Below are positions 48,166-59,475 of a stretch of 64,000 bases of DNA, in pieces. Each line of letters opens with the position of its first letter. The first letter of the stretch is position 1. The notes beneath the pieces were generated by a model. That model was not told the origin of the DNA, did no database searches, and saw nothing but the letters and a program-made list of their open reading frames with translations. Made by a program: the position numbers and the translations under genes. Source of the DNA: Clostridia bacterium (GTDB lineage Bacteria > Bacillota > Clostridia > Oscillospirales > Butyricicoccaceae); NCBI GenBank assembly GCA_021205365.1, contig JAJPXP010000032.1, forward strand, positions 1-64,000, given 5' to 3'.

Positions 48166-48171
48166 TGTTCT
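48143..48171 (-). terminator. terminator hairpin at the right attachment site
   Basis: agaacacccatc-aagtc-gatgggtgttct, perfect 12-bp stem downstream of the leftward zinc-ribbon gene. Confidence 0.75.
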
Positions 48172-48185
48172 AACATATTGCCGGA

Positions 48186-48464
48186 TTAATTGTGTGCTTT
48201 CATCTTTGCAAAGCATTCGCTGCAGTAAACCGGACGGTCATTACTCGGCTGAAATGGAACCTTTGCCTCACCGCCGCAAGCAGCACACGTTGCTGTAAAA
48301 TATTCACGCGGAGTACGGTTTGCATTTTTTCTCTTGTCGCGGCAGTTCTTACAGCGCTGCGGCTCATTCTCAAAGCCGTGCTCAGCATAGAATTCCTGTT
48401 CACCTGCAGAAAAAACAAACTCTTCTCCACATTCCTTGCATACTAATGTCTTGTCCTGATACAT
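48186..48464 (-). CDS. zinc-ribbon domain protein (CxxC...CxxC type)
   Basis: YQDKTLVCKECGEEFVFSAGEQEFYAEHGFENEPQRCKNCRDKRK...CAACGGEAKVPFQPSNDRPVYCSECFAK. Confidence 0.9.
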   Translation of the reverse strand: MYQDKTLVCKECGEEFVFSAGEQEFYAEHGFENEPQRCKNCRDKRKNANRTPREYFTATCAACGGEAKVPFQPSNDRPVYCSECFAKMKAHN

Positions 48465-48532
48465 TTTTTCCTCTCCTTGACACGACCTTCACTTTGTGAA
48501 GGCAGGCTAATTTATTACGCACAGGGATCATA

Positions 48533-49150
48533 TTACCTGTATTCGTCTGGGAATAGAGCCGCAGCTTTACGCCGAATCCGCTGTATCGCGTTGTCAACCG
48601 ATTTCACGGGTTTTCCGACTTCGGCAGCCATCTCCTCATAGGAACAGCCGTCCAAATACAATGCGAGCACCCTGGATTCAAACGCCGACAAAGAAGCCTC
48701 CAGCTTCTGATGCCTTTCACGGTACTCCTCCATATCAATCACCAGATTGACCGGATCAGAAACAACGTGCACCGCTTTGGAATTCTCGTCAAAAAGAGGG
48801 GTTTTTGCAATGCTTTCCGAATGGTTCAGCGGCTCATGCTTTGCCGCAGATGCTGCACTGACAGCGCTGTAAACACGTCTTGTAATACACATGCGTGCAA
48901 AAGCTTCAAATGGGACGTTCCGCCCCACTTCATACGCACGCACAGCCTTCAACAATCCCAGCATGCCTTCCTGAATCAGGTCTTCCCCATCGCCGCCCGC
49001 AAGAAAATACGGACGGCTGCAGGCTTTTACCACGCTGAAATAACGGACAGCCAGCAGCTCTTCTGCTGCACGGTCACCCTGCTGTGCCATTGTACAAAGC
49101 TGCTCATCAGAACATGCCTCTAAATTCGGATTTACATTGTCATACATCAT
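48533..49150 (-). CDS. RNA polymerase sigma factor, SigH-like
   Basis: GDGEDLIQEGMLGLLKAVRAYEVGRNVPFEAFARMCITRRVYSAV; region 4 SYEEMAAEVGKPVKSVDNAIQRIRRK. Confidence 0.88.
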   Translation of the reverse strand: MMYDNVNPNLEACSDEQLCTMAQQGDRAAEELLAVRYFSVVKACSRPYFLAGGDGEDLIQEGMLGLLKAVRAYEVGRNVPFEAFARMCITRRVYSAVSAASAAKHEPLNHSESIAKTPLFDENSKAVHVVSDPVNLVIDMEEYRERHQKLEASLSAFESRVLALYLDGCSYEEMAAEVGKPVKSVDNAIQRIRRKAAALFPDEYR

Positions 49151-49378
49151 ATTGTTATATATTATATCCTATTATTTACCATCTGTCAATATTTTTGTTC
49201 ACTATATCGCGTTATCCCATCATTTTCCGATTCCTTTTTGTACATTTTTTCGACTTTTATTGTCTTTTCCCAAAGAATCGGGCAGTGTTGCAAAGGAATA
49301 TCCACATCTGGTTCATTGCAAAAAGGGTCTGACTCCCCTGCTTCTCTGCAAGCAAATCAGACCCTTCCTGATTTCCAG

Positions 49379-50722
49379 TTAAACGATGGATTCGATTACC
49401 TTTGCAACTGCCTCAGCTGCTGCATAAACGCGGTTCTTATCCACGCCCTCTACCATAACACGAACCAGCGGCTCCGTGCCGGACGGACGGACAAGAATAC
49501 GGCCTTCCCCCAGCGTTTCCTTTTCCTTGGCGATAGAATCCTGTACTTCCTGACGCTCCGACAAGGAATACTTCAGTGCAGTCGGAACCGAGACATTAAT
49601 CATAATCTGTGGCCACGGAACAACTTCTGCCGCAATTTCAGAGGCACGCTTACCGCTGTCCTTCAGCATCTTCAGGAACTGAATTGCAGTCAGTTCACCA
49701 TCACCAGTGGTTGCATACTCCAGAAAAATAACATGGCCAGACTGCTCACCGCCGAGAATATAGCCATTTTCCAGCATTTTTTCCAGCACATAACGGTCGC
49801 CGACATTTGCACAAATAATTTCCATGCCGCGTTCCTTTGCATATGCATGCAGACCCATATTGGACAGGATCGTTGCAACAAATGCATTGCCACGCAGTTT
49901 GTGCTGCTTTTTCAGTTCAGCAGCGCAGACTGCCATAATACGGTCACCGTCCAGCACTTCACCCTTGTCATCTACAACGAGACAGCGGTCGGCATCGCCG
50001 TCAAATGCAATACCCACATCATAGCCGCCTTCCTTCACCAGCCGCTGTAATGCTTCCAGATGGGTGGAACCACAGTGCGCATTGATATTACAGCCATCCG
50101 GCTCATAATAGCGGACAGTGGCATCCATATTCAGCTTACGGAACAAGGTGGACGCAGTGGCAGACGCTGCGCCATTTGCACAGTCTACCGCAACACGCAG
50201 ACCGGACAGATCTCCAGAAACAGTGTCTGCCAGATATGCTGTGTACTCCTCTATCGGGTCCATTTCCAACGGCAACACGCGTCCGATCTTGTCGTGTGTT
50301 GCACGCGGCAGGTCATCCACATGTTCGATGTATTCTTCAATCCGTGCTTCCAGTTCATCTGAAAGCTTATACCCGCTTCCAGCAAAAACTTTAATGCCAT
50401 TGTGTTCATACGGATTATGCGATGCAGAAATAACAATGCCTGCATCCGCCATATGCTTAATCGTCAGATATGCCACAGCCGGGGTCGGAATGACACCCAG
50501 AGATTCTACATCTGCGCCGGAAGAGCAGATACCTGCAATCAATGCAGCCTCCAGCATGTCAGAAGAAATGCGAGTATCCTTACCAATCAGAATCTTAGTA
50601 CGATGATTCGACTGCTGCGACAACGCATAGGCTACCGAACGGCCAACCTTAAATGCCAGATGTGCATCCAGCTCAACATTGACAACACCACGGATACCAT
50701 CTGTTCCAAAATACTTGCCCAT
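49379..50722 (-). CDS. glmM: phosphoglucosamine mutase
   Basis: MGKYFGTDGIRGVVNVELDAHLAFKVGR; ISASHNPYEHNGIKVF; FDGDADRCLVVDDKG. Confidence 0.96.
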   Translation of the reverse strand: MGKYFGTDGIRGVVNVELDAHLAFKVGRSVAYALSQQSNHRTKILIGKDTRISSDMLEAALIAGICSSGADVESLGVIPTPAVAYLTIKHMADAGIVISASHNPYEHNGIKVFAGSGYKLSDELEARIEEYIEHVDDLPRATHDKIGRVLPLEMDPIEEYTAYLADTVSGDLSGLRVAVDCANGAASATASTLFRKLNMDATVRYYEPDGCNINAHCGSTHLEALQRLVKEGGYDVGIAFDGDADRCLVVDDKGEVLDGDRIMAVCAAELKKQHKLRGNAFVATILSNMGLHAYAKERGMEIICANVGDRYVLEKMLENGYILGGEQSGHVIFLEYATTGDGELTAIQFLKMLKDSGKRASEIAAEVVPWPQIMINVSVPTALKYSLSERQEVQDSIAKEKETLGEGRILVRPSGTEPLVRVMVEGVDKNRVYAAAEAVAKVIESIV

Positions 50723-50799
50723 ATCATTATACTCCTCTTCTATCAGATAAAATACTGTGCACATCATACATTCATGCACACAATGTGAATATTTCTCAA

Positions 50800-51855
50800 T
50801 TAAATGCCATCCAACCGGAACTGTTCCGGCATCTTGGATATATCGGGATTGATATCCAAATGCTCATATGCCAAAGCGGTCACACAGCGTCCGCGCGGCG
50901 TACGATTCAGGAAGCCAATCTGCATCAGATATGGCTCATAAACATCCTCCAAGGTAACTGCTTCCTCACCGATGGTTGCAGCCAGCGTATCCAAGCCAAC
51001 CGGTCCGCCGTCAAACGCTGTCATGATACTGCGTAGCATACGGCGGTCAACAGAATCCAGCCCCAGTTCATCTATCTCCAGCGCACGCAGAGCGATGTCG
51101 GCAGCTTCCCTTGTAATCACACCATCAAACCGGACCTCTGCAAAATCACGCACCCGGCGCAGCATACGGTTGGCGATACGAGGCGTGCCACGAGAACGGC
51201 GTGCAATTTCATACGTGCCTTCCGGCTCTGCTTTCACCTGCAGGATTTCCGCAGAACGTGCAACAATCTGCTGCAGTTCTTCCGGTGAATACAATTCCAG
51301 GCGGAGCATGACGCCGAAGCGGTCACGCAACGGAGAGGTCATCTGTCCGGCACGGGTTGTCGCCCCGATCAGTGTAAATTTCGGCAGATCCAGGCGGATC
51401 GAACGGGCAGACGGGCCTTTGCCAATGATAATGTCAAGGGCATAATCCTCCATCGCCGGATACAGAATTTCTTCTACACTGCGATCCAGCCGGTGGATTT
51501 CATCGATAAATAAGATATCATTTTCACTCAAATTCGTCAACAGTGCAGCCAAATCTCCTGCTTTTTCAATCGCAGGTCCACTGGTGACGCGGATATTCAC
51601 ACCCATTTCATTGGCAATGATACCTGCCAGTGTCGTTTTTCCAAGTCCCGGAGGGCCATACAGCAAAACATGATCCAACGGCTCTCCGCGGCGTCTGGCA
51701 GCTTCAATAAAAACAGCAAGATTTTCCTTTGCCTTTGCCTGTCCAATATATTCCGTCATCGTTTTGGGACGCAGGGACGGTTCCCCGCTGTCCTCTGATG
51801 TCTGCGATGTTGTCACAATGCGTTCGGAAAAATCATCATCAAATTCGATACTCAT
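50800..51855 (-). CDS. ruvB: Holliday junction branch migration helicase RuvB
   Basis: [64 protein letters not shown]. Confidence 0.97.
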   Translation of the reverse strand: MSIEFDDDFSERIVTTSQTSEDSGEPSLRPKTMTEYIGQAKAKENLAVFIEAARRRGEPLDHVLLYGPPGLGKTTLAGIIANEMGVNIRVTSGPAIEKAGDLAALLTNLSENDILFIDEIHRLDRSVEEILYPAMEDYALDIIIGKGPSARSIRLDLPKFTLIGATTRAGQMTSPLRDRFGVMLRLELYSPEELQQIVARSAEILQVKAEPEGTYEIARRSRGTPRIANRMLRRVRDFAEVRFDGVITREAADIALRALEIDELGLDSVDRRMLRSIMTAFDGGPVGLDTLAATIGEEAVTLEDVYEPYLMQIGFLNRTPRGRCVTALAYEHLDINPDISKMPEQFRLDGI

Positions 51856-51870
51856 AGATATATTCCTCAA

Positions 51871-52485
51871 TTACTGTGCTGCCAGCTTTTTCAGGCATGC
51901 ACGGATGAGTTCCTCTGCGGTTAGGTTTGGATCGGCTTCCAAGCCCTCCATTGCCTTCATTGCTTCCGTCTGGGAATATCCCAGCACCATCAATGCAGAA
52001 ACCGCTTCACTGACTGCATTTACAGCGCTGTCCTGTATCGGCGTGACCATAACCAGGCCGCCGCCCGATTGCAGGGTTTCCTGTTCCTTTGCCAGCTTGT
52101 CTTTCAATTCGAGACAGATACGCTGTGCAATTTTTTTGCCAATACCGGGGGCCTGTGTCAGAAATTTTGCGTCCCCGGTGATAATACACAGCGCCAGTTG
52201 GCTCGGTGGTGCAATGCTGAGAATCGCAAGCGCGGCCTTCGGGCCGACACCCGAGACACCCAGCAGCAGCTTGAAGAGATTCAACTCCTCCTGCTCTGCA
52301 AAGCCATATAAATCACAGGCATTTTCCCGAATGCTCATATATGTATATAGCCGCGTCATCTTACCCTTCTGAATGGAAGCACAGGTATTCTGCGACGTAC
52401 GGCATGCATAGCCGACACCACCGCAGTCAATCACCGCAAGCTCCTTTTCAATCAGCGCAACTATTCCTTCCAGATAATAAAACAA
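51871..52485 (-). CDS. ruvA: Holliday junction branch migration protein RuvA
   Basis: MFYYLEGIVALIEKELAVIDCGGVGYACRTS; GVSGVGPKAALAILS. Confidence 0.96.
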   Translation of the reverse strand: MFYYLEGIVALIEKELAVIDCGGVGYACRTSQNTCASIQKGKMTRLYTYMSIRENACDLYGFAEQEELNLFKLLLGVSGVGPKAALAILSIAPPSQLALCIITGDAKFLTQAPGIGKKIAQRICLELKDKLAKEQETLQSGGGLVMVTPIQDSAVNAVSEAVSALMVLGYSQTEAMKAMEGLEADPNLTAEELIRACLKKLAAQ

Positions 52486-52515
52486 AACATGCTCCTTTTC
52501 CGCATGAAAGCTTTG

Positions 52516-53040
52516 TTATTTGCCGCCTGCATTGATTTCAAACTGCTGCAGCTTTTTCTTTACCAGCTGGGAGTCTTCTGCATGTGCGTGACAAACAGCC
52601 AATGCAAGGGCATCTGCAGCGTCATCTGGCCGCGGCATGCGATTGAGCTTTAGCATAATCCGGGTCATTTCCATAACCTGCCGCTTTTCCGCCTTACCGT
52701 AACCTACAACAGACTGCTTGACCTGCGACGGCGTATATTCCGCCGGGGTAATTCCCCTTTGGGCACACGCGAGCAAAATCACGCCACGGGCATGTCCAAC
52801 CTGAATGCCAGTCGTAATATTGGTATTAAAAAACAGCTCCTCCACTGCGACAGCATCCGGTTTGAATGTGTCCAGCAGCGTTAGCATGTCATTATAAATT
52901 TCCTTCAGGCGCAGATGCAGTGCCACACCAGCGGGTGTTGTAATCGCACCATGGCGGATATGGGTAAACTGATTGCGTTCAAATTGTACCACACCATATC
53001 CGACAGTCGCATACCCCGGGTCAATACCAAGAATAATCAT
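52516..53040 (-). CDS. ruvC: crossover junction endodeoxyribonuclease RuvC
   Basis: MIILGIDPGYATVGYGVV; VEELFFNTNITTGIQVGHARGVIL; DDAADALALAVCHAH. Confidence 0.97.
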   Translation of the reverse strand: MIILGIDPGYATVGYGVVQFERNQFTHIRHGAITTPAGVALHLRLKEIYNDMLTLLDTFKPDAVAVEELFFNTNITTGIQVGHARGVILLACAQRGITPAEYTPSQVKQSVVGYGKAEKRQVMEMTRIMLKLNRMPRPDDAADALALAVCHAHAEDSQLVKKKLQQFEINAGGK

Positions 53041-53141
53041 GCGAACCTCCACTACGTCAACATACATCTTTAGTGTACCACAATAAAGGTAATATCACAA
53101 GAAAATCCTCTATTTTTGATCAAAAAGGCCTTTTATTTGCA

Positions 53142-54398
53142 TTATTTTCCATATCCTGCCTGACGGATTTTTTCCGCCGCCAGCAAAATACCAGCTTTGC
53201 CGGATGGATATGTTAAGCCACCCTGCATATAGCAGACATATGGTTCGCGCATCGGTGCATCAGCAGACAACTCAATGGAAGCACCTTGAACAAATGCACC
53301 AGCCGCCATGATTACCTCATCGTCGTATCCCGGCATCGCCCACGGTACAGGTGTCACAAAGGAATCCACCGGTGCCCCCGCCTGGATGCCCTCACAGAAT
53401 CTGCACAGCGGTTCCGGTGCGCCAAATGCAATCGTCTGGATAATATCATGACGGGTATCTTCAGGAAGCGGATGCACTTCAAAACCCATCATCTGCATCA
53501 CCTTTGCACCGAAAATTGCAGTTTTTAACGCCTGTGCCGTGGTATGCGGCGCTAAAAACAGGCCCTGATACAGCAGTCGGTTCTGTCCCATGGTGCAGCC
53601 GCATTCGCCGCCGATTCCCGGTGCAGTCAGCCGATAAGAAGCATTTTCCACAAGATCCTTCCTTCCGGCAATATAGCCGCCCGTCGGTGCAAGCCCGCCG
53701 CCCGGATTCTTGATAAGAGAGCCCGCAATGATATCTGCGCCAACCTGCGTCGGCTCCCGTTCTTCTACAAATTCACCATAGCAGTTATCCACCATGATGA
53801 CTGCATCCGGATTTGCTGCATGTACTGCTGTGCAGACCTCTCCAATCTGTTCACAGGATAATGTTTCACGGACTGCATAGCCCTTACTGCGCTGGATAAA
53901 TACCAGCTTGACATCTGGTGCCTTAGCGGCTTCTACAATTGCTGGAATATCTGGCAAGCCGTCCTTCATCTCTACCTGACGGTAACCAATACCATACTGC
54001 TTCATACTGCCTGCCATATCACCATTGATGGTATTCATCAGGGTGTCATATGCCGGACCAGTTGCCGATAATACCACATCCCCAGTTTTGACTGCGGAAA
54101 ACATCGCACAGCAGAGCGCATGTGTGCCATTGACAAAGCCAATACGCACGAGTGCAGCTTCTGCACCAAAAATATCAGCATAAATCTCATCCAGGGTATC
54201 ACGACCCTTGTCATCGTAGCCATAACCAGTGGTTCCGGCGAACATAGCTTCTGCGACACGGTTCTTGGCAAATGCAGCCAGAACCTTTTCGGTATTGTGT
54301 TCGCTGATTCCATCAATCTCATTAAAATACGGACGAACTGCCAGCTCAGCATCCCTGCCAAGCTGGCGGATCTCCGGTGAAATATCCAAATAAGTCAT
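53142..54398 (-). CDS. methionine gamma-lyase family / aluminium resistance protein (YnbB-like)
   Basis: GTTGYGYDDKGRDTLDEIYADIFGAEAALVR; DNCYGEFVE.EPTQVGADIIAGSLIKNPGGGLAPTGGYIAG. Confidence 0.93.
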   Translation of the reverse strand: MTYLDISPEIRQLGRDAELAVRPYFNEIDGISEHNTEKVLAAFAKNRVAEAMFAGTTGYGYDDKGRDTLDEIYADIFGAEAALVRIGFVNGTHALCCAMFSAVKTGDVVLSATGPAYDTLMNTINGDMAGSMKQYGIGYRQVEMKDGLPDIPAIVEAAKAPDVKLVFIQRSKGYAVRETLSCEQIGEVCTAVHAANPDAVIMVDNCYGEFVEEREPTQVGADIIAGSLIKNPGGGLAPTGGYIAGRKDLVENASYRLTAPGIGGECGCTMGQNRLLYQGLFLAPHTTAQALKTAIFGAKVMQMMGFEVHPLPEDTRHDIIQTIAFGAPEPLCRFCEGIQAGAPVDSFVTPVPWAMPGYDDEVIMAAGAFVQGASIELSADAPMREPYVCYMQGGLTYPSGKAGILLAAEKIRQAGYGK

Positions 54399-54817
54399 AT
54401 TTTCTTCTCCATCATCTGATGCGGGCAGCCTTCGTCATCATAGATATCTCCAAAAGGCTGAAACCCGTTTTTTTCATAAAATTTCATTGCTCTACATTGT
54501 GCGCCGAGAATAATCTTTTGCACGCCAAGCTGTGCCGCTTTTTCACAGCAGGCGGTCAGCAGCATCGAACCGCTTCCACCGCCGCGTTCCTTCTTCAATA
54601 CCGCAACACGTCCAACATGCATGGAATGATTTCCATCCTCTGAAAACATCCGGGCTGTACCGATCACAGCACCATTCCGGCGAAGCAAAACATGCCAGCT
54701 CTTTGCATCCACATCATCAAATTCCTGGCAGAAGCCCTGCTCTTGCATAAAAACTGCTTCGCGAATCCGGCGTGCTTCCTTTGGCAGACAGCCAAAATCG
54801 CTCCAAATCCAATCCAT
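54395..54817 (-). CDS. GNAT family N-acetyltransferase
   Basis: VGRVAVLKKERGGGSGSMLLTACCEKAAQLGVQKIILGAQCRAMKFYEKNGFQ. Confidence 0.9.
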   Translation of the reverse strand: MDWIWSDFGCLPKEARRIREAVFMQEQGFCQEFDDVDAKSWHVLLRRNGAVIGTARMFSEDGNHSMHVGRVAVLKKERGGGSGSMLLTACCEKAAQLGVQKIILGAQCRAMKFYEKNGFQPFGDIYDDEGCPHQMMEKKI

Positions 54818-54875
54818 TGTTTTCTCCTCATTCCGTCAAAAAGGACGGCGCATTGCTGCAATCCGTCCTTTTCTA

Positions 54876-55652
54876 TTATTCAGCCTCATTTGCCAGCAGG
54901 GAACTTCCATCCGGTAGCAGAAACAATGCCTCCATCGGTTCCTCCTGTTGGATATTGTCAATCACAACACTGCGAACCAGCTCACTGCCGCGGTTATAAT
55001 CCGCCTGAACCAGCAAACCGCTCACAGCAGATACCCAATAGGTCAGGCTATATCCCGTGTCGGTATCATTTACAGTGACATAAATACACGCTTCTCCGTT
55101 CACTGTGCGTTCACCAGCAGCAAGAATATCCGTCTTTTCCTCCTGCACCACAGTTTCATATGTCGGAATCATACTCATATCATCCGCAGAAACCGTCCCG
55201 GCAGAGCCGCTGTACTGTGTTGCGCCGCCATTACGCCATGCATAATATATATCATCTTTGACTGCTTCATAGCGCTCCATATTGCCTTCTGAATTAAAGT
55301 AACCAGTCAGGCAGACACCATCGCGGACATACTGCATGGCATAGATGGTTTCCCAGCTTCCGCTCCAATACAGGGTATTGGTTACTGATGCCGTATAGGC
55401 ATCAGGCCGACGCATGCTTGCAATTACCTGCTGCACATTATCAACGGTGATATTGGCATCCGTACGCTGGTATCCGGTCTGTTCCGTTACATCGTAGAGT
55501 TCTGCACTCCCCGCCGGAAGTGCAATTCCTGAGCCTTTTCCACCGAGGCACAGCGCCAAAACAACAGCAAGTAAAACAGCACAGGCAAATACAATCAGCC
55601 CGGTATGCCGCAGCCTTTTACCACGCGCAGCAATATCAGTCTTATCTTCCAT
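54876..55652 (-). CDS. membrane-anchored hypothetical protein (lipoprotein-sorting-like)
   Basis: N-terminal TM (HTGLIVFACAVLLAVVLALCLGG), extracellular beta-rich region. Confidence 0.6.
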   Translation of the reverse strand: MEDKTDIAARGKRLRHTGLIVFACAVLLAVVLALCLGGKGSGIALPAGSAELYDVTEQTGYQRTDANITVDNVQQVIASMRRPDAYTASVTNTLYWSGSWETIYAMQYVRDGVCLTGYFNSEGNMERYEAVKDDIYYAWRNGGATQYSGSAGTVSADDMSMIPTYETVVQEEKTDILAAGERTVNGEACIYVTVNDTDTGYSLTYWVSAVSGLLVQADYNRGSELVRSVVIDNIQQEEPMEALFLLPDGSSLLANEAE

Positions 55653-55665
55653 CAAAGAACCTCTT

Positions 55666-56820
55666 TTACGGACAGAATTCATCCGGCTTCTCGGAAATCT
55701 GACCGAAATGGCAGCGAATCATCTGCACAATACGCCGGGAAGTCTGCCCATCGCCATACGGATTGACCGCATGTGCCATCTTTTGATATTCTTCCTCATG
55801 ATCCAGCAATGTGCATGCCATAGAATAGATGGTTTCCTCATCCACTCCTGCCAGACGTACCGTACCGGCTTCAATTGCCTCTGGTCGTTCTGTCTCACGG
55901 CGCAAAACGAGAACCGGCTTGCCAAGGCTCGGCGCTTCCTCCTGCAGTCCGCCGGAATCTGTCAGAACCATAAAGCTGCGTCCCATCAGGTTGTGCATTT
56001 CATCCACAGCCAACGGCTCAATCAGATGAATGCGGTCATGACCGGACAAATACGTTGCGGCGGTCTCACGCACATACGGACTGAGATGTACCGGATACAC
56101 AATGTCAATATCCTCATATGCATCTGCCAGGCGGCGGAGAGCACGCATAATGTTTTCCATCGGCTCTCCATAATTTTCACGGCGATGTGCCGTTACCAGA
56201 ATCACACGCCGTCCCATATAATCCAGCGTATTCAGCACTTCATCCCGGAAGATGAAATTCGAACAAACTGTGGAATGAATTGCATCGACAACAGTATTGC
56301 CGCATACAATGACACCATCTGTAATACCCTCAGCTGCCAGATTCCTGCGGTTTCGCTCTGTTGGAGCAAAATGCAGTTCTGCAATCTGTCCCGTCAGCTT
56401 CCGGTTCATTTCCTCCGGGAATGGGGAATACTTGTCAAATGTGCGCAGGCCAGCTTCCACATGGCCCACCGGAATCTTGTGATAAAAGGCCGCCAGCGCC
56501 CCAGCAAAGGTTGTCGATGTATCGCCATGTACCAGGACAATATCCGGCTTTGCCTGCTCCAGCACTTCATCCAAACCAGTCAGAGACTTGGTTGTAATCG
56601 TCGCCAGTGTCTGGCGCGGCTGCATGATATCCAGATCATAGTCAGCCTTCAGTTTGAAAATATCCATAACCTGGTCCAGCATCTGACGATGCTGTGCGGT
56701 AACGCAGACAATGGACTCCACACCTTCTGTGCGCTCCAGCTCATGTACCAGCGGAGCCATTTTTATTGCCTCCGGCCGTGTACCGAAGACAGTCATTACT
56801 TTGATTGTTTTCATTCTCAA
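55666..56820 (-). CDS. wecB: UDP-N-acetylglucosamine 2-epimerase (non-hydrolysing)
   Basis: TVFGTRPEAIKMAPLVHELE; HVEAGLRTFDKYSPFPEEMNRKLTGQIAELHFAPT; DSGGLQEEAPSLGKPVLVLR. Confidence 0.95.
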   Translation of the reverse strand: MRMKTIKVMTVFGTRPEAIKMAPLVHELERTEGVESIVCVTAQHRQMLDQVMDIFKLKADYDLDIMQPRQTLATITTKSLTGLDEVLEQAKPDIVLVHGDTSTTFAGALAAFYHKIPVGHVEAGLRTFDKYSPFPEEMNRKLTGQIAELHFAPTERNRRNLAAEGITDGVIVCGNTVVDAIHSTVCSNFIFRDEVLNTLDYMGRRVILVTAHRRENYGEPMENIMRALRRLADAYEDIDIVYPVHLSPYVRETAATYLSGHDRIHLIEPLAVDEMHNLMGRSFMVLTDSGGLQEEAPSLGKPVLVLRRETERPEAIEAGTVRLAGVDEETIYSMACTLLDHEEEYQKMAHAVNPYGDGQTSRRIVQMIRCHFGQISEKPDEFCP

Positions 56821-56831
56821 ATCCTCCGCAA

Positions 56832-57968
56832 TTACGGCTTCTGTTCAGAATGTTTTTCTTCTGCAGCTTTTTCACGCTTGCGCAGTTCATCCCGCAGCTG
56901 CTGTTCATGGAACTTCATTTTCCGTTTCTCGGTGGAGAGGTAAACGATACCGCCAATGACAATGGCAATCAGCACAACTGCTACCATAACGATCGCACGG
57001 AACTCACCGGAGGTTGTCAGCACAACTGCCAGAAGCCCGAGGATTGTTGAAATGATATAGAGAATCGCTACCGTCTGCTTCTGGTTAAAGCCCATGTCAA
57101 TCAATCTGTGATGGACATGACCACGATCCGGCGAAAACGGACTTCTGCCCGACAGGATGCGGCGCGTAAATGCAAACGCCGTATCAAAAATCGGCAGTCC
57201 AAGAATCAGGAACGGGACAGCAAAGGAAATAATTGCATATACCTTGAACATGCCCTGAATCGACAGCGTAGCCAGCATAAAGCCCAGAAACGTAGAACCA
57301 GTATCTCCCATGAAAATGCTTGCCGGATTCAGATTAAACGGCATAAATCCAACACACGCGCCTGCCAGTACAGCCAGAAGAATAGCAATCGGAATTTCAC
57401 CGATCAAAAGAGATACCGCCAGCATAGTCATGCACGCAATTGCGGAAACACCGACCGCCAGTCCGTCCAGGCCGTCAATCAGGTTTACCGCGTTTGTAAT
57501 AGCGACAATCCAGATGATGGTAATCGGAATAGACAGCACGCCAAAATGCAGATACAATTCGTTACTCAGTATGTTCGGGTTGGTAATCAGCTCAATACGC
57601 AGATTTCCGAAAATAACCGGAACTGCTGCAGCGACCAATTGGATGCCGAACTTGAACTTTGCTCCCAGCGCATTGCGGTCATCAAAAATGCCAAGAACAA
57701 CGATCATCGCCGAACCAATCAAAATGGTAAAACTCTGCATCGTCCACTGCCCCATCAGCAGGCTAACGATAACAAAGCTCAAATAAATCGCAAGGCCACC
57801 CAGACGCGGAATCGGTTTTTTATGCATCCGGCGCGAATCCTTTGGGATATCAATCGCGCCAATACGGTGTGCAAGCTTCTTAACGGGTGGTGTAAAAAGG
57901 AAAGACAAAATGCCTGCCGCAAAAAACGCCACCAGAACCTTGATCACAACCAGATAAATTTCATCCAT
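56832..57968 (-). CDS. MraY/WecA-like undecaprenyl-phosphate GlcNAc-1-phosphate transferase
   Basis: IPRLGGLAIYLSF; NAVNLIDGLDGLAVGVSAIA; FMGDTGSTFLGFMLA; GRSPFSPDRGHVHHRLIDMG. Confidence 0.94.
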   Translation of the reverse strand: MDEIYLVVIKVLVAFFAAGILSFLFTPPVKKLAHRIGAIDIPKDSRRMHKKPIPRLGGLAIYLSFVIVSLLMGQWTMQSFTILIGSAMIVVLGIFDDRNALGAKFKFGIQLVAAAVPVIFGNLRIELITNPNILSNELYLHFGVLSIPITIIWIVAITNAVNLIDGLDGLAVGVSAIACMTMLAVSLLIGEIPIAILLAVLAGACVGFMPFNLNPASIFMGDTGSTFLGFMLATLSIQGMFKVYAIISFAVPFLILGLPIFDTAFAFTRRILSGRSPFSPDRGHVHHRLIDMGFNQKQTVAILYIISTILGLLAVVLTTSGEFRAIVMVAVVLIAIVIGGIVYLSTEKRKMKFHEQQLRDELRKREKAAEEKHSEQKP

Positions 57969-57995
57969 ATAGCACCTCAGATCAGGCGGCGCAGA

Positions 57996-59185
57996 TTACT
58001 TCAGGAATTCTGCAACCGTTTCGCCAATGCGCTGGCATGCGATTTCAATATTTTCCAGACTCGGCATAGAGAAGTTCATACGGAAGCCATTGCAAATTGC
58101 GTCCTCATCGGTAGCAAATGCATTGCCCGGTACGCATGCAACCTTCTTTTTGGTGATCTCCTTACACAGCAGGAAGCTGTCATAGCCTTCCGGCAGCTCG
58201 CCCCAGATAAACAGGCCGCCATTCGGATGTGTAAAGGTAACGCGTTTGTCAACATACTTTTCAAGGCCTGCCAGCATAGCGTCGCGCTTTATCTTGTGCA
58301 GCGCGCAGATATCCTGAATATGTGCATCCAGATCATAAGTAGCAAGATACTGGGAAACCAGCATCTGGAAGTACATGTTCGTATGTACATCGCTTACCTG
58401 CTTGCAAACTACCATACGGTTGATAACGTCCTTGTTTGCCAGGCAGAAGCCGATACGCATACCAGGAGACAAAACCTTGGAATAGGAGCCTGCATAAACA
58501 ACACGGCCTTCGGTATCCATAGACTTGACGGTTGCAACCGGCTCTCCCTCGTAACGCAGCTCGAAATACGGGTTGTCCTCCAAAATCAGAACATCATACT
58601 TTTTTGCAATCTCCAGCAGCTCCTTGCGGCGTTCCAGCGTCATGGTACGTCCCGACGGATTCTGGAATGTTGGGATAACGTAAATAAACTTAACATTTTC
58701 CGTGGTAGACAGCACTTCCTCCAGCTTGTCCATACGCATACCGTCTTCATCCATCGGTACGCCCTTCAATTCGGCGCCAAAGCTGCGGAATGCATTCAGT
58801 GCGCCGATAAAGCTCGGCTCTTCACAAACAATCACATCACCGCGGTTAATCATGGTCTGGGTGAACAGGCTGATGGTCTGCTGACCGCCAGTGGTGATGA
58901 GAACGTCATCATCCTCTGTTCCGGTCTGATACTTTTCCTTTAGGCGCTTTTTGGTCTGTTCGCGCAACGGGGTATAGCCCTCCGTCGTGCCATACTGCAG
59001 GGTTGTAACCAGATTGTTTGCAAAAATGTCATTGCCGATTGCTGCCATTTCCTTGACCGGATAAGAACCCGGGTCTGGAGATCCGGCAGACAGTGCAATT
59101 ACCTCCGGATCAACAAGAACCTTGAAAATTTCTCGAATAGCAGACGGCTTCATAGCCGCAATATGATCAGCGATTTTATATTCCA
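57996..59185 (-). CDS. PLP-dependent aminotransferase (MocR/2-aminoadipate type I fold)
   Basis: IALSAGSPDPGSYPVKEM; YGTTEGYTPLREQTKKRL; YVIPTFQNPSGRTMT; YAGSYSKVLSPGMRIGF. Confidence 0.93.
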
Positions 59186-59475
59186 TGACAAATCTCTCCT
59201 GTCGATTCATTTTTTAATATAAACTTTTGATGTAAAAGAATACGCTTATAGTTGATTTTATCACATTGAATGCCTTCTTGCAACTGTGCCAATGCTTTCT
59301 ACATGAAATTTTCCTGTTCTTTTCATGATTTTGCACACATTTTCCTTCTGGATATACCTTCAGAATTTCCAGAATTTTTACAGTTTTACGCATCCCCTTA
59401 GCGGCATTTGTGGTATACTATACCCACATATTTCAAAAAGTCCCCATACTTTTTCATCCGAGGAGTTTTTAACCA

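Noticed and set aside
55708-56943. 411-aa plus-strand ORF
   Set aside because: Antisense shadow of wecB; Cys/His-rich without motifs.
57108-58943. 611-aa plus-strand ORF
   Set aside because: Antisense to clear MraY/WecA-like and aminotransferase genes; basic, Gln/Arg/His-rich translation typical of a shadow frame.
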